Shown: positions 23,739 through 34,366 of the stretch, in pieces
Layout of the letters: every line of letters starts with the position of its first letter
Numbering within the stretch: the first letter of the stretch is position 1
NCBI GenBank assembly: GCA_021811085.1
Contig: JAJZPQ010000010.1
Coordinates: 1 to 64,000 of the forward strand
Source: Pseudomonadota bacterium
GTDB taxonomy: Bacteria > Pseudomonadota > Gammaproteobacteria > Burkholderiales > SG8-39
DNA length: 64,000 nt
Direction: 5' to 3'
Program-made: the position numbers and the translations under genes
Notes under the pieces: model-generated
Seen by the model: only the letters and a program-made list of their open reading frames with translations
The model's database searches: none
What the model was told of the DNA's origin: nothing

Positions 23739-24224
23739 ATGGCTGCAAGGCAGGTGCCGACACGCTGGATTCTAGCATGCCTCGCCGCGCTGTTCCTTGC
23801 GGCGCCCGCCTGCGCGCAGATGACGGCGGCGCGCAATTTCGCGGCAGATGCGCGTCTCGCGGCCGAGCGCAATATCCCGCTGCTGGTGCTGTTCTCCGAA
23901 GCGGGCTGCGCCTGGTGCGAACGCGCACGGCAGGAATTCCTGCTGCCGATGCAGCGCAATCCGGAATACCGCGCCAAGGTGATGATGCGCGAGGTCGGTG
24001 CCGACGACTCCGCCGCGCTGGTCGATTTCGCCGGGAACACGACGACCCAGGCCGATTTTGCGCGCGCCCATCGTATAGGCATGACGCCGACGGTCATGCT
24101 GTTCAGTCCGCGCGGGGAGGCGCTGGGCGAACCGCTGGTGGGCTTCGGCAGCGCCGATTACTACGGCTATTTCCTCGACCTGCGCATCGATGCCGCGCTG
24201 GCGCAGCTGCGCACGATCCACTAG
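23739..24224 (+). CDS. Secreted thioredoxin-fold protein (CxxC)
   Basis: Signal peptide [19 protein letters not shown]; thioredoxin-like [35 protein letters not shown]. Confidence 0.8.
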   Translation: MAARQVPTRWILACLAALFLAAPACAQMTAARNFAADARLAAERNIPLLVLFSEAGCAWCERARQEFLLPMQRNPEYRAKVMMREVGADDSAALVDFAGNTTTQADFARAHRIGMTPTVMLFSPRGEALGEPLVGFGSADYYGYFLDLRIDAALAQLRTIH

Positions 24225-24261
24225 ATCCGCCGCGCGTACCCTCGCCGCGCACAGGAATTGC

Positions 24262-25020
24262 TCAGCCGGCTGCAAGCTCCCTGACTATCGGCCACTGGCG
24301 CCGGCTCACCGGGATCTTCTCCGCGCAGCCTTCGAACAACACCAGCCAGCCCTGCTCGCCGTCCTCCAGGTCCGACTTCTCGAAGCCGCGGATATGCGAC
24401 TTCGCCACCAGGCAATTGCGGTGCACGCGCACGAAGGCCTCGGCAAACTCCTGCTCCAGGTGAGTGAGCGATTCTTCCAGCAGGTACTCGCGCTCTGCGG
24501 TACGGATGGTGACGTACTTCAGCTCCGCCTTCAAAAACAGGATGTCCGCCACCGGCACCAGCGTGATGCGCCCCCGCTCGGGCACGGGCAAATGCCGGCG
24601 CGGCGCGTTCTCCAGTCCGCGCAGCGCATCGCCGCCGGGGGCAGCCAGCCCGCGCGTTCGGGTAAGCGCGTCCAGCAGCCGCGCGCGTCGCACCGGCTTC
24701 AGCAGATAATCGAGCGCGCGCAGTTCGAACGCCTTGATCGCATACTCGTCGTAGGCGGTGACGAAGACGATCGCCGGCGGCTCCGGCAGCGCCAATGCGT
24801 GGCGCGCGAACTCGATGCCGCTCATCTGCGGCATGCGAATATCGACCAGCACCAGATCGGCCGCGACCGAGGCAAGCAGTTCCAGCGCCTCGCGCCCGTT
24901 GGCCGCTTCTCCCACCACTCGCGCCGGCACCAGCGGCGCACAATCGGCAATCAGCTCCTTCAGGCGCGCGCGCGCCGGCGCTTCGTCGTCGACCAATACG
25001 ACCCTGAGCGCGCCGCTCAT
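24262..25020 (-). CDS. algR: LytTR-family response regulator, AlgR-like
   Basis: Receiver domain VVLVDDEAPARARLKELI...LVLVDIRMPQMSGIEFARHAL, LytTR domain VADILFLKAELKYVTIRTAEREYLLEESLTHLEQEF...RVHRNCLVAKSHIRGFEK; hemC/argH neighbourhood. Start MSGALRV at 25020. Confidence 0.9.
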   Translation of the reverse strand: MSGALRVVLVDDEAPARARLKELIADCAPLVPARVVGEAANGREALELLASVAADLVLVDIRMPQMSGIEFARHALALPEPPAIVFVTAYDEYAIKAFELRALDYLLKPVRRARLLDALTRTRGLAAPGGDALRGLENAPRRHLPVPERGRITLVPVADILFLKAELKYVTIRTAEREYLLEESLTHLEQEFAEAFVRVHRNCLVAKSHIRGFEKSDLEDGEQGWLVLFEGCAEKIPVSRRQWPIVRELAAG

Positions 25021-25193
25021 TCCTCCCTCCGCCAATGCAGTGCGCGGCGCGATGTAACAGCCGCGCCGCAGAAATCCAGCAGGGAGTCGCGCGGCGCGTT
25101 TTGCTCTATACTTGTCACAGGTAAACTCTTGAAAACGTATATCAATTGGCGCGCATGCGCGCCGCCTTTTCGATTCTGACTGCATTCAGCGCA

Positions 25194-26603
25194 ATGAGCA
25201 AGAACACACAAAAGAAGAAAGCGCGGCCGCGCGCCGCCTGGTCGGGGCGCTTTGCCGAACCGGTCGCCGAGCGGGTGCAGCGCTATACCGCTTCGGTCGC
25301 ATTCGACCAACGCCTGGCCGAGCACGATATCCGCGGCTCGCTTGCGCATGCGCGCATGCTCGCCGCCTGCGCGGTAATCTCCAAGCGCGACCTCGCCGCA
25401 ATCGAATCCGGCATGCGCACCATCCTGGCGGAACTGCGCGGCGGCAAGTTCAAGTGGTCGCTGGCGAGCGAGGACGTGCACCTCAACATCGAACGCCGCC
25501 TCACCGCGCTCGCGGGCGACGCCGGCAAGCGCCTGCACACCGCGCGCTCGCGCAACGACCAGGTGGCGACCGACGTGCGCCTGTGGCTGCGCGACGCGAT
25601 CGATGCGATCAGCGTCCAGCTCGCGGCACTGCAGGCGAGCCTGCTCGGCCAGGCCGAGCACCACGCCGGCACGGTGATGCCCGGCTTCACCCATCTGCAG
25701 GTGGCGCAACCGGTGACGTTCGGCCACCACCTCATGGCCTATTTCGAGATGTTCGCGCGCGACCGCGAACGGCTGGCCGATTGCCGCAAGCGCGTGAACC
25801 GCCTGCCGCTGGGCGCAGCCGCGCTCGCCGGCACCTCCTATCCGATCGATCGCGACATGGTGGCGCAAGCCCTGGGCTTTGACGGCGTCTGCGCCAATTC
25901 GCTGGACGCAGTGTCGGACCGCGACTTCGCCATCGAGTTCTGCGCTGCGGCCGCGCTCATCATGACCCATATCTCGCGCCTGTCGGAGGAATTGGTGCTG
26001 TGGATGAGCCCGCGCTACGGCTTTATCCGGCTGCCCGACCGCTTCTGCACCGGATCTTCGATCATGCCGCAGAAAAAGAACCCGGACGTGCCCGAACTCG
26101 CGCGCGGCAAGACCGGACGCGTGGCCGGCCACCTGATGGCGCTGCTGATGCTGATGAAGGCGCAGCCGCTCGCCTACAACAAGGACAATCAGGAGGACAA
26201 GGAACCGCTGTTCGACAGCGTCGACACGGTCTCCGACACGCTCGCGATATTCACCGACATGGTCGCCGGCATCGAGGTCGACGCGGACGCAATGCGCGCG
26301 GCGGCACTGGAGGGCCACTCGACCGCGACCGATCTCGCCGACTATCTGGTGAAAAAAGGCCTGCCGTTTCGCGACGCGCACGAAGCGGTCGCGCGCGCGG
26401 TGCGCGCCGCGGATGCGCGCGGCTGCGACCTCGCCACGCTCGGACTGGATGAGTTGCGCCAGTTCTCGCCGCTGGTCGGCGCCGACGTGTTCAAGGTACT
26501 GACGCTCGAAGGCTCGCTCGCGAGCCGCAACCATGTCGGCGGCACCGCGCCCGCGCGCGTGCGCGCCGCGGTCAAGCAAGCGCACAGGAGGCTCAAGGCC
26601 TAA
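25194..26603 (+). CDS. argH: Argininosuccinate lyase
   Basis: [66 protein letters not shown] 25194 chosen over 25146. Confidence 0.97.
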   Translation: MSKNTQKKKARPRAAWSGRFAEPVAERVQRYTASVAFDQRLAEHDIRGSLAHARMLAACAVISKRDLAAIESGMRTILAELRGGKFKWSLASEDVHLNIERRLTALAGDAGKRLHTARSRNDQVATDVRLWLRDAIDAISVQLAALQASLLGQAEHHAGTVMPGFTHLQVAQPVTFGHHLMAYFEMFARDRERLADCRKRVNRLPLGAAALAGTSYPIDRDMVAQALGFDGVCANSLDAVSDRDFAIEFCAAAALIMTHISRLSEELVLWMSPRYGFIRLPDRFCTGSSIMPQKKNPDVPELARGKTGRVAGHLMALLMLMKAQPLAYNKDNQEDKEPLFDSVDTVSDTLAIFTDMVAGIEVDADAMRAAALEGHSTATDLADYLVKKGLPFRDAHEAVARAVRAADARGCDLATLGLDELRQFSPLVGADVFKVLTLEGSLASRNHVGGTAPARVRAAVKQAHRRLKA

Positions 26604-26607
26604 GATT

Positions 26608-26668
26608 CCGTTGCAAAATGATTTTTGCAACGGCCAGTCTAGGGGAGTATGAGGGGATGTATCCCCTC
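26608..26668 (+). repeat. Two-hairpin intergenic element, copy B (CCGTTGCAAA-6nt-TTTGCAACGG ... GAGGGGA-TGTA-TCCCCTC)
   Basis: Same architecture as copy A at 1890-1958, with compensatory differences in stem 1; 4 nt after the argH stop. Confidence 0.75.
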
Positions 26669-26693
26669 ATTTTGAATTAGGCTTTAAGCCGTC

Positions 26694-27974
26694 ATGGAAA
26701 AAATCGGCAAGTACCAGGTCATCAAAAAGCTCGGCGAAGGCGCGACCAGCGAGGTGTACCTGTGCCACGATCCCTTCGGCAACCGCGAAGTCGCGATCAA
26801 GGTGGTGTTCCCGGACGCGCTTGCGAACGACGACGAGAACCGCAAGCTGTTCCGCAAGCTGTTCGTCACCGAAGCCTCGCTCGCGGGCAAACTCATGCAC
26901 CCGCATATCGTGCAGATCTACGACGCGGTGGTGGACGAAGGCATCAGCTATGTGGTGATGGAATACGTGGACGGCGGCACGCTCGAGCCGCACTGCAATC
27001 CGCTGACGCTGCTGCCGGTGAACCGGATCGTCGAAATCATTTTCAAGTGCACGCGGGCCCTGGATTTCGCCAACCGCGCCGGGGTGATCCATCGCGATAT
27101 CAAGCCGGCCAACATCCTGCTGCACGGCGAGACCGACATCAAGATTTCCGATTTCGGCTCCGCGCTGATCACCACCAGCATGGTGACCCAGGTGAGCGGC
27201 ATCGGCTCGCCGGCGTACATGTCGCCGCAGCAGATCAAGGAACACCCGCTCACGCTGCAGACCGACATCTACTCGCTCGGCGTGGTGATGTACCAGCTGC
27301 TCACCGGGCAATTGCCGTTCCAGGCGACCAACAACTTCAGCATGATGTACCAGATCACCAATGTCGAGCCGCAGCCGCCGGCAAGCCTGCGTCCGGAAGT
27401 TCCGCCCGCGGTGGATGCGATCGTGCGCAGGGCGATGCAGAAGGAACTGGAACAGCGCTACCCGAACTGGGATGAGTTCTCCGACGATCTGGCCGCGGTC
27501 ATCAGCAGCGAACAGGCGGCGCAGAAGAAGGACGCATTCGCCGACAGCGAGAAATTCAACATCCTGCGCGACCTGCCTTTCTTCGCCCATTTCGGCGACG
27601 CCGAACTGTGGGAAGTCATGCGCATCAGCAGCTGGGAATACTGCAAGCCGGGCAAGGCGCTGATGTTCGAGGGGCAGACCGGCGACTTCTTCTGCCTGCT
27701 CGCCTCGGGCGAAGTCAAAGTGATGAAGCAGGGCAAGCTGCTCAATATCCTCAACGCCGGCGAATGCTTCGGCGAGATGGCCTATATCTCCAGGGACAGG
27801 GGCAGCGCGCGCACCGCCGACGTCGTCGCCTTGTCCAAGTCGCGCGTGATCACCATACGCAACGAGGACCTGGACCGGGCCTCGGACATCTGCCGCCACA
27901 AATTCGACCGCGCCTTCATGGCCATCCTGGTCGAGCGCCTGTCGCTGTCCAACACCCGCCTGATCGGCGTCTAG
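26694..27974 (+). CDS. Serine/threonine protein kinase with C-terminal cyclic-nucleotide-binding-type domain
   Basis: Kinase motifs KLGEGATSEVYLC, VIHRDIKPANILL, ISDFGSA; C-terminal cNMP-like FEGQTGDFFCLLASGEVKVMKQGKLLNILNAGECFGEMAYISRDRGSARTADVVAL. Confidence 0.92.
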   Translation: MEKIGKYQVIKKLGEGATSEVYLCHDPFGNREVAIKVVFPDALANDDENRKLFRKLFVTEASLAGKLMHPHIVQIYDAVVDEGISYVVMEYVDGGTLEPHCNPLTLLPVNRIVEIIFKCTRALDFANRAGVIHRDIKPANILLHGETDIKISDFGSALITTSMVTQVSGIGSPAYMSPQQIKEHPLTLQTDIYSLGVVMYQLLTGQLPFQATNNFSMMYQITNVEPQPPASLRPEVPPAVDAIVRRAMQKELEQRYPNWDEFSDDLAAVISSEQAAQKKDAFADSEKFNILRDLPFFAHFGDAELWEVMRISSWEYCKPGKALMFEGQTGDFFCLLASGEVKVMKQGKLLNILNAGECFGEMAYISRDRGSARTADVVALSKSRVITIRNEDLDRASDICRHKFDRAFMAILVERLSLSNTRLIGV

Positions 27975-29044
27975 AGGCGCCCGCTCGCGGCGCGCCGCAA
28001 GCGGACGGCGGTGGCGAGGCGGTCGAGCACGGCGGTGGTCTGCTCCCAGCCGATGCAGCCGTCGGTGACGCTCTGGCCGTAGCGCAGATCCTCCAGCTTG
28101 TCCGGGATCGCCTGCTTGCCCTCGAACAGATGGCTCTCCAGCATCACGCCGCAGATGGCGCGCGCGCCGCCTGCGATCTGGTCTGCGACGCAGGCAGCCA
28201 CGTCGGGCTGTTTGCGATAGTCCTTGCCGCTGTTGCCGTGGCTGCAATCGACGATCAGGCGCGGCGCCAGCCCGGCCTGGCCCAGGGCGTCCGCGGCGCG
28301 GCGCACGCTCGCCGCGTCGTAGTTGGTCCCGGTATCCGAACCGCGCAAGATCAAGTGGCCGTAGGGATTGCCGGTGCTCTGCACGATCATCGCCCTGCCG
28401 TCGGTCGAGACCGAGGGGAAGGTATGCGGCTGCGCCGCCACCAGAATCGCGTCCACTGCGGTCTGCACGCTGCCGTCGGTGGCATTCTTGAATCCCACCG
28501 GAGCCGACAGCGCCGAAGCCATTTGCCGGTGCAGCGGACTCTCCACCGTGCGCGCGCCGATCGCGCCCCAGGTGAGCAGTTCGGCGTAATACTGCGGCGT
28601 CACCAAGTCGAGGATTTCAGAGGCCGCGGGAACGCCCAGGCGCGCGCAGTCGAGCAGGATGCTGCGCGCACGGCGCAGGCCGGCGCCGATGTCGCCGCGG
28701 CCGTCGAGGTCCGGATCATAGATCAGGCCCTTCCAGCCCATGCGCGTCCTGGGCTTCTCGAAATACACGCGCATGACCAGGTAAAGCGCATCGGATGCAT
28801 GCAGCGCGTAGGCGCGCAGCCGCCGCGCATATTCGAGCGCGGACTCCGGCTCGTGGATGGAGCAGGGACCGACGATCGCGAGCAGCCGCTCGTCCCCTCC
28901 GCGCAAAATGGCCTGCACCGCGGCGCGCGCCTGCGCGATATGCGCGGCTTCGGCTTCGCCTGCCGGCAGCTCGAGGTGCAGTTCGCTCGGCGCGGGCAGC
29001 AGGTCTTCGCGCGCAATGTGGAGATCTGAAATTTTTGTAGTCAT
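27971..29044 (-). CDS. aroG: 3-deoxy-7-phosphoheptulonate synthase (class I)
   Basis: AIVGPCSIHEPESALEYARRL, MRVYFEKPRTRMGWKGLIYDPDLDG, VDCSHGNSGKDYRKQ; start MTTKISDL at 29044. Confidence 0.96.
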   Translation of the reverse strand: MTTKISDLHIAREDLLPAPSELHLELPAGEAEAAHIAQARAAVQAILRGGDERLLAIVGPCSIHEPESALEYARRLRAYALHASDALYLVMRVYFEKPRTRMGWKGLIYDPDLDGRGDIGAGLRRARSILLDCARLGVPAASEILDLVTPQYYAELLTWGAIGARTVESPLHRQMASALSAPVGFKNATDGSVQTAVDAILVAAQPHTFPSVSTDGRAMIVQSTGNPYGHLILRGSDTGTNYDAASVRRAADALGQAGLAPRLIVDCSHGNSGKDYRKQPDVAACVADQIAGGARAICGVMLESHLFEGKQAIPDKLEDLRYGQSVTDGCIGWEQTTAVLDRLATAVRLRRAASGRL

Positions 29045-29082
29045 GGTTTTGCCCGGCGCGGGCGCAAGTCCGGCGCCAGCGG

Positions 29083-30636
29083 CTATTTGCTCGCAGTGAG
29101 AATTTCGCGTTTGATGTCGGTGATATCTTGGGCGCGTGTCGCCGGAGCCACGTTGCATTGCCCTTGGCGCGGACAGCGTGAACTGCGCGGGCAGATGATG
29201 CGGGCAGGCTGCTTCAGCGACTCCTCCACCCAGGCGATGCTCAGTATATTGGCAACTGCGCGTATGGCCTCCGCTTCAGCGCGTCCGATCTTCGCTTGTC
29301 CTCCCTTACGGAAGCAGTCGTCGCCGATGCGCTCCACGATCTCGGCGCCGTTGGGATCGTTCGAGGACAGCGCGGGCGCCAGGTCGATTCCTACCGAGAG
29401 CACGTGGGGAATCCCTCCCATGTCACGCGTGCGCAGCGTGTGACAGCAATAGATCTGCCAGCGGTCGTTTTGTCTGAGTACGGAAATCTGCGAACTCGAA
29501 TCGTTGTGTGCGTTGCCGACCATGCGGAACACCGCCCAATGCGGACAGGGGTCGGTCGCCTGCGTCATGTTGCCCCAGGGCAGCGGGATGCCGTTGCCCC
29601 GATACACGGCGCGGAATTGCCCCAGCGCAGTCGCGTCGAAAAAATGCCAGTACGGATAGGGGGACACCTTCGTCATTCTGCGCATGACGACCGCCGGCGT
29701 CAGTTCGAGCAGGCGCCTCGACTCGATGCGATAACGCTCTCTGGTCAGAAAGCGGCGAAACGGCACTTTCGGACAAAGCAGAGCACCGGCGAAGAAGCTG
29801 CATTCGAAGTCTCGCCACGCGAGCAGCACATCCCTCGCCTCGATGCCGCTATGAAAGGCCGAACCGCTGTCCGGACTTTCGCCCATTTCCCCGCCCGTGG
29901 CGTGGGGCGATTTCATCCCGTCGCCTCCGTGCAGCACCTTGTGCCCGATGTGAGACGCCAGATCGAACTTCAGGCGCGCCGGATCCGCCTGCAGGGCTTT
30001 GTTCACGTAGACGGTGCCGGGAGCATCGAAAAAAGACCGGATCACGCTGCGCACTCCATGATCATTGTCCCGCGCCAGCACCGGTTTGCGCTCGAACCAG
30101 CGGATCTCGAGTCCATGGCGCTTGCACAGCGCCATCAGGTCATCGACATTGAGCGGGAATGCCCGCCCGCCGACATTTTCGGCGGCGCGTTCCAAATCGG
30201 GAAATTCATTGCGCGATATTTCCTGATGCGCACGAATCAGCAGATGCGCGAACTGGCGCCCGGTGGTGCCGGTCTGCGACAAGAGCTCTGGAATCGCAGC
30301 CTGCAGCAGGTTCTTGGAAAAAAGAAACGAGGGCTCGAACGGGATGCCGGCCGCACCACCGGCGGCCCTTTCGCGGCCTGCCGGAGCGAACTCCGCATTC
30401 TGGTCGAGAAACCACGCCGGCTTGCGCTGGAACACGCTCGCGATCAAGGCGAGTACTTCCTGGGACGGGCTGCGCCGTCCGCCTTCGATCATGCTGAGAT
30501 AGGACACCGAGGGCGCCGATTTCGGATCGATCTGGGCGCAGCGCGCCGACAGATCGTCGAGCGTAATCCGGTGCTCCTTGCGCAGTGCGCGCAGTTTCGT
30601 GCCGAGAAAATGGTTGTTCCTGATGATTGCTTCCAT
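29083..30636 (-). CDS. XRE-type HTH regulator of the short-chain fatty acyl regulator/RamB-like family
   Basis: N-terminal HTH GTKLRALRKEHRITLDDLSARC...YLSMIEGGRRSPSQEVLALIASVF; ImmA/IrrE-like segment FDLASHIGHKVLHGG; C-terminal conserved region TDPCPHWAVFRMVG, RDMGGIPHVLSVGIDL, NVAPATR. Divergent from aceA. Confidence 0.85.
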   Translation of the reverse strand: MEAIIRNNHFLGTKLRALRKEHRITLDDLSARCAQIDPKSAPSVSYLSMIEGGRRSPSQEVLALIASVFQRKPAWFLDQNAEFAPAGRERAAGGAAGIPFEPSFLFSKNLLQAAIPELLSQTGTTGRQFAHLLIRAHQEISRNEFPDLERAAENVGGRAFPLNVDDLMALCKRHGLEIRWFERKPVLARDNDHGVRSVIRSFFDAPGTVYVNKALQADPARLKFDLASHIGHKVLHGGDGMKSPHATGGEMGESPDSGSAFHSGIEARDVLLAWRDFECSFFAGALLCPKVPFRRFLTRERYRIESRRLLELTPAVVMRRMTKVSPYPYWHFFDATALGQFRAVYRGNGIPLPWGNMTQATDPCPHWAVFRMVGNAHNDSSSQISVLRQNDRWQIYCCHTLRTRDMGGIPHVLSVGIDLAPALSSNDPNGAEIVERIGDDCFRKGGQAKIGRAEAEAIRAVANILSIAWVEESLKQPARIICPRSSRCPRQGQCNVAPATRAQDITDIKREILTASK

Positions 30637-30783
30637 ACGCCCTGCCTCCAGTAAAAATGGGCTTGTGAACTTGCGCCAGCATAATGCTGTGAAATTAACA
30701 TTGTCAACTTTTATTATGTGGATTTCACAAATGGCCTGCTTTAGGGTGCAGCCATCCGCTCACTCACCCAGAAGGAGATAGGC

Positions 30784-32106
30784 ATGATCAAGAACCCGAA
30801 CAAGCACGCTGCCGCGATCGAGGCGATCGAGGAAGACTGGAAAGAGAACCCGCGTTGGCGCGGCGTCAAGCGCGGCTATTCGGCCGAGGACGTGTTCCGC
30901 CTGCGCGGATCGCTGCAAATCGAGCACACCCTGGCCCACCGCGGCGCCGACAAACTGTGGCGCCTGCTCAACACCACGCCTTTCGTCAATACGCTGGGCG
31001 CGCTCACCGGCAATCAGGCGATGCAGCAGGTCAAGGCCGGACTGAAGGCGATCTACCTCTCCGGCTGGCAGGTTGCGGCCGACGGCAACGACTCCTGCCA
31101 GATGTACCCCGACCAGTCGCTGTATTCGGTGTCGAGCGTGCCCAGCGTGGTGCGCCGGATCAACAACGCTTTCATGCGCGCCGATCAGCTGCATCACGCC
31201 GAGGGCGACAATTCGGTGGACTGGTTTGCACCGATCGTGGCCGACGCGGAATCGGGATTCGGCGGCGTGCTCAACGCGCACGAGCTGATGAAAGCGATGA
31301 TCGAGGCCGGCGCGGCGGGCGTGCACTTCGAGGACCAGCTGGCGTCGGTCAAGAAATGCGGCCACATGGGCGGAAAAGTCCTGGTGCCGACGCAGGAGGC
31401 GGTGCAAAAGCTGTGTGCGGCACGGCTCGCCGCCGACGTCATGGGCGTGCCCACCGTGCTGCTTGCGCGCACGGACTCTGAAGCCGCGACGCTCGTCACC
31501 AGCGACGTCGACGAAAACGACAAGCCGTTCATTACCGGCGAGCGCACCGCGGAAGGCTACTACCGCGTGCGCGCGGGCTTCGACCAGGCGGTGTCGCGCG
31601 GCCTCGCTTATGCGGCGTACGCGGACCTGATCTGGTGCGAGACCGGGACGCCCGATCTCGCCTTTGCCAAAAAATACGCCGAAGCGATCCGCAAGGTCTA
31701 TCCGGACAAGATGCTCGCCTACAACTGCTCGCCGTCCTTCAACTGGCGCAAGAACCTCGACGCCGCGACTATCGCGAAATTCCAGCGCGAACTCGGCGCC
31801 ATGGGCTACAAGTTCCAGTTCATAACGCTCGCCGGCTTCCACGCGCTCAACTACGGCATGTTCGAACTGGCAACCGGCTATGCGCACGAGCAGATGAGCG
31901 CCTACGTGCGCCTGCAGGAAGCCGAATTCGCCGCCGAGAAACAAGGCTACACGGCGGTACGGCACCAGCGCGAAGTCGGCACCGGCTATTTCGACGCCCT
32001 GACGCAGGCCATCCAGGGCACGCAGTCTTCAACGACGGCCTTGACCGGCTCCACCGAGGAAGAACAATTCCACGACGCGCCGGCCAAAATTGCCGCGGTG
32101 GCTTAA
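30784..32106 (+). CDS. aceA: Isocitrate lyase
   Basis: [69 protein letters not shown] upstream. Confidence 0.98.
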   Translation: MIKNPNKHAAAIEAIEEDWKENPRWRGVKRGYSAEDVFRLRGSLQIEHTLAHRGADKLWRLLNTTPFVNTLGALTGNQAMQQVKAGLKAIYLSGWQVAADGNDSCQMYPDQSLYSVSSVPSVVRRINNAFMRADQLHHAEGDNSVDWFAPIVADAESGFGGVLNAHELMKAMIEAGAAGVHFEDQLASVKKCGHMGGKVLVPTQEAVQKLCAARLAADVMGVPTVLLARTDSEAATLVTSDVDENDKPFITGERTAEGYYRVRAGFDQAVSRGLAYAAYADLIWCETGTPDLAFAKKYAEAIRKVYPDKMLAYNCSPSFNWRKNLDAATIAKFQRELGAMGYKFQFITLAGFHALNYGMFELATGYAHEQMSAYVRLQEAEFAAEKQGYTAVRHQREVGTGYFDALTQAIQGTQSSTTALTGSTEEEQFHDAPAKIAAVA

Positions 32107-32131
32107 GAGAGAGTCCCCGCGCTCGCACCGT

Positions 32132-32168
32132 CGAAACGCGCGTCCGCTTAGGCCGGACGCGCGTTTCG
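32132..32168. terminator. 15-bp perfect hairpin between aceA and aceB
   Basis: CGAAACGCGCGTCCG-CTTAGGC-CGGACGCGCGTTTCG; no immediate T-run, so intrinsic termination is uncertain. Confidence 0.5.
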
Positions 32169-32236
32169 CGCCGCGCGGATCAAGCGTGAGCTGGGCCGGC
32201 CAAGAGTCTTTTTTTACCGATTAGGGAGCATCTCGC

Positions 32237-33871
32237 ATGAAACACAACACGTCATTTTTGCCGGGGGTGGAGATACTCGGCCGGATCACGCCGGCGTATG
32301 CAGAGATACTCACGCCGCAGGCTCTGGCCTTCCTCGCGCTGCTGTCGCGCCGCTTCGAGCCGCGCCGGCGCGAACTGCTGGGCGCTCGCGCCCGGCGGCA
32401 ATTGGAATTCAACGCGGGCAAGCTGCCGGACTTCCTGCCTGAGACCGCGCACATACGCAACGCGGAATGGACGGTAGCGCCCTGTCCGGCCGACCTGCAG
32501 GATCGCCGCGTCGAGATTACGGGTCCGACCGACCGCAAGATGGTGATCAACGCGCTGAATTGCGGCGCCAATGTATTCATGGCGGACTTCGAGGATGCCA
32601 ATGCCCCGACTTGGGACAATATGCTCCAGGGCCAGATCAACCTGCGCGACGCAATGCGCAAGACGATCGCGTTCGAGCAAAACGGCAAGCAATACCGCCT
32701 CAAGGACAAAGTGGCGGTGCTGATGCCACGCCCGCGCGGCTGGCACCTGGACGAGAAGCACGTGCTCATCGACGGCAGCCCCGTCGCCGCCGCCATTTTC
32801 GATTTTGCGCTCTACTTCTTCCACAATGCGCAGGAGGCGCTCGCGCGCGGCACGGGTCCGTACTTCTACCTGCCGAAGCTAGAATCGCACCTCGAGGCGC
32901 GGCTGTGGAACGACATCTTCAATCTGGCGCAGGACGAACTCGGCGTGAAACGCGGCTCGATCCGGGCCACTGCGCTGATCGAAACGGTGGTCGCCGCATT
33001 CGAAATGGACGAATTCCTGTGGGAATTGCGCGAGCACTCCGCCGGCCTCAATATCGGACGCTGGGATTACATCTTCTCCTGCATCAAGAAATTCCGCGTC
33101 AACGAGAATTTCTGCCTCGCCGACCGCTCGCAGGTCACGATGACGGCGCCGTTCATGCGCGCTTATGCGCTGACGCTGGTCAAGACCTGCCATCGCCGGG
33201 ATGCGCCGGCCATGGGCGGCATGGCCGCGCAGATTCCGATCAAGAACGACCCGGCAGCGAATCTGGCTGCGCTGGAGAAAGTGCGCGCCGACAAGCTGCG
33301 CGAAGTGACGGACGGCTGCGACGGCACCTGGGTCGCGCATCCGGATCTGGTTCCAATCGCGAAAGAGGTGTTCGACCAGTACATGCCGCAGGCGAACCAG
33401 CGCGGCAAGCAGTTGCCGCAGGTGAACTACACGGCCAAAGACCTGCTCGATTTCCAGCCGCGGCGGCCGATCACGGAAGCGGGATTGCGCAACAATATCT
33501 CGGTCGGCATCCAGTATCTGGGCGCCTGGCTCGCGGGCAACGGCTGCGTGCCGGTCTACAATCTGATGGAAGACGCGGCGACCGCCGAGATCTCGCGCTC
33601 CCAGATCTGGCAATGGATCCGCAGCCCGCAAGGCGTGCTGGAGGACGGGCGCAAGGTGACCACCGAGCTTTTCCGCGAGCTCCTGGCCGAAGAACTGCCC
33701 AAAGTGAAGGCACTGCTTGGAATCAAAGCCTGGCAGGCCGGCAAATACGAGGAAGCTGCGCAGCTGTTCGACCAGATCACGACCGGCGAATACGTGGAGT
33801 TCCTGACGCTGCCCGCCTACGACTGGATCACCCAGGATCTTTCCGACGCCAAGGCGCAGAAGGCCGCCTGA
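32237..33871 (+). CDS. aceB: Malate synthase A
   Basis: [80 protein letters not shown]. Confidence 0.97.
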   Translation: MKHNTSFLPGVEILGRITPAYAEILTPQALAFLALLSRRFEPRRRELLGARARRQLEFNAGKLPDFLPETAHIRNAEWTVAPCPADLQDRRVEITGPTDRKMVINALNCGANVFMADFEDANAPTWDNMLQGQINLRDAMRKTIAFEQNGKQYRLKDKVAVLMPRPRGWHLDEKHVLIDGSPVAAAIFDFALYFFHNAQEALARGTGPYFYLPKLESHLEARLWNDIFNLAQDELGVKRGSIRATALIETVVAAFEMDEFLWELREHSAGLNIGRWDYIFSCIKKFRVNENFCLADRSQVTMTAPFMRAYALTLVKTCHRRDAPAMGGMAAQIPIKNDPAANLAALEKVRADKLREVTDGCDGTWVAHPDLVPIAKEVFDQYMPQANQRGKQLPQVNYTAKDLLDFQPRRPITEAGLRNNISVGIQYLGAWLAGNGCVPVYNLMEDAATAEISRSQIWQWIRSPQGVLEDGRKVTTELFRELLAEELPKVKALLGIKAWQAGKYEEAAQLFDQITTGEYVEFLTLPAYDWITQDLSDAKAQKAA

Positions 33872-33942
33872 CGCGGGCTAAGAAGCCTCTTCGACCGAAG
33901 ACGCTCCTTAGACCCCCTGCTGCGACCGGCGCAGACGGGTAC

Positions 33943-34251
33943 TCAGCTGGCCAGCAGTTTCTGCAGCTCGCCCGACTGGTACATCTCGCCCATGATGTCG
34001 GAGCCGCCGACGAACTCGCCCTTGACATAGAGCTGAGGGATGGTCGGCCAATTGGCGTAGCTCTTGATGCCTTGGCGGATTTCCGCGTCCGCGAGCACAT
34101 CCACGGTGAAGATGTCCGTTGCGCCGCAGGCCTTGAGTATGGCCACAGCGTTGGCAGAAAAACCGCACTGCGGCGCCTGCGGCGTGCCCTTCATATAGAG
34201 CACCACCTGATGGCCCGTTACCTGTTCCTTGATGCGTTGTTGCGCGCTCAT
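33943..34251 (-). CDS. grxD: Monothiol glutaredoxin (CGFS type)
   Basis: HQVVLYMKGTPQAPQCGFSANAVAIL, WPTIPQLYVKGEFVGGSDIM; start MSAQQRIKEQ at 34251. Confidence 0.95.
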   Translation of the reverse strand: MSAQQRIKEQVTGHQVVLYMKGTPQAPQCGFSANAVAILKACGATDIFTVDVLADAEIRQGIKSYANWPTIPQLYVKGEFVGGSDIMGEMYQSGELQKLLAS

Positions 34252-34366
34252 TGAAAATTCCTTTGCGAATACTTGAGTAAATTGCTCAGGTTTGAATTCT
34301 ACCGGTTGGGCGACACCCAGGTCAACCCGATCGACTGCCGCGAAGGGATATCTGGGCATTTCTCCA

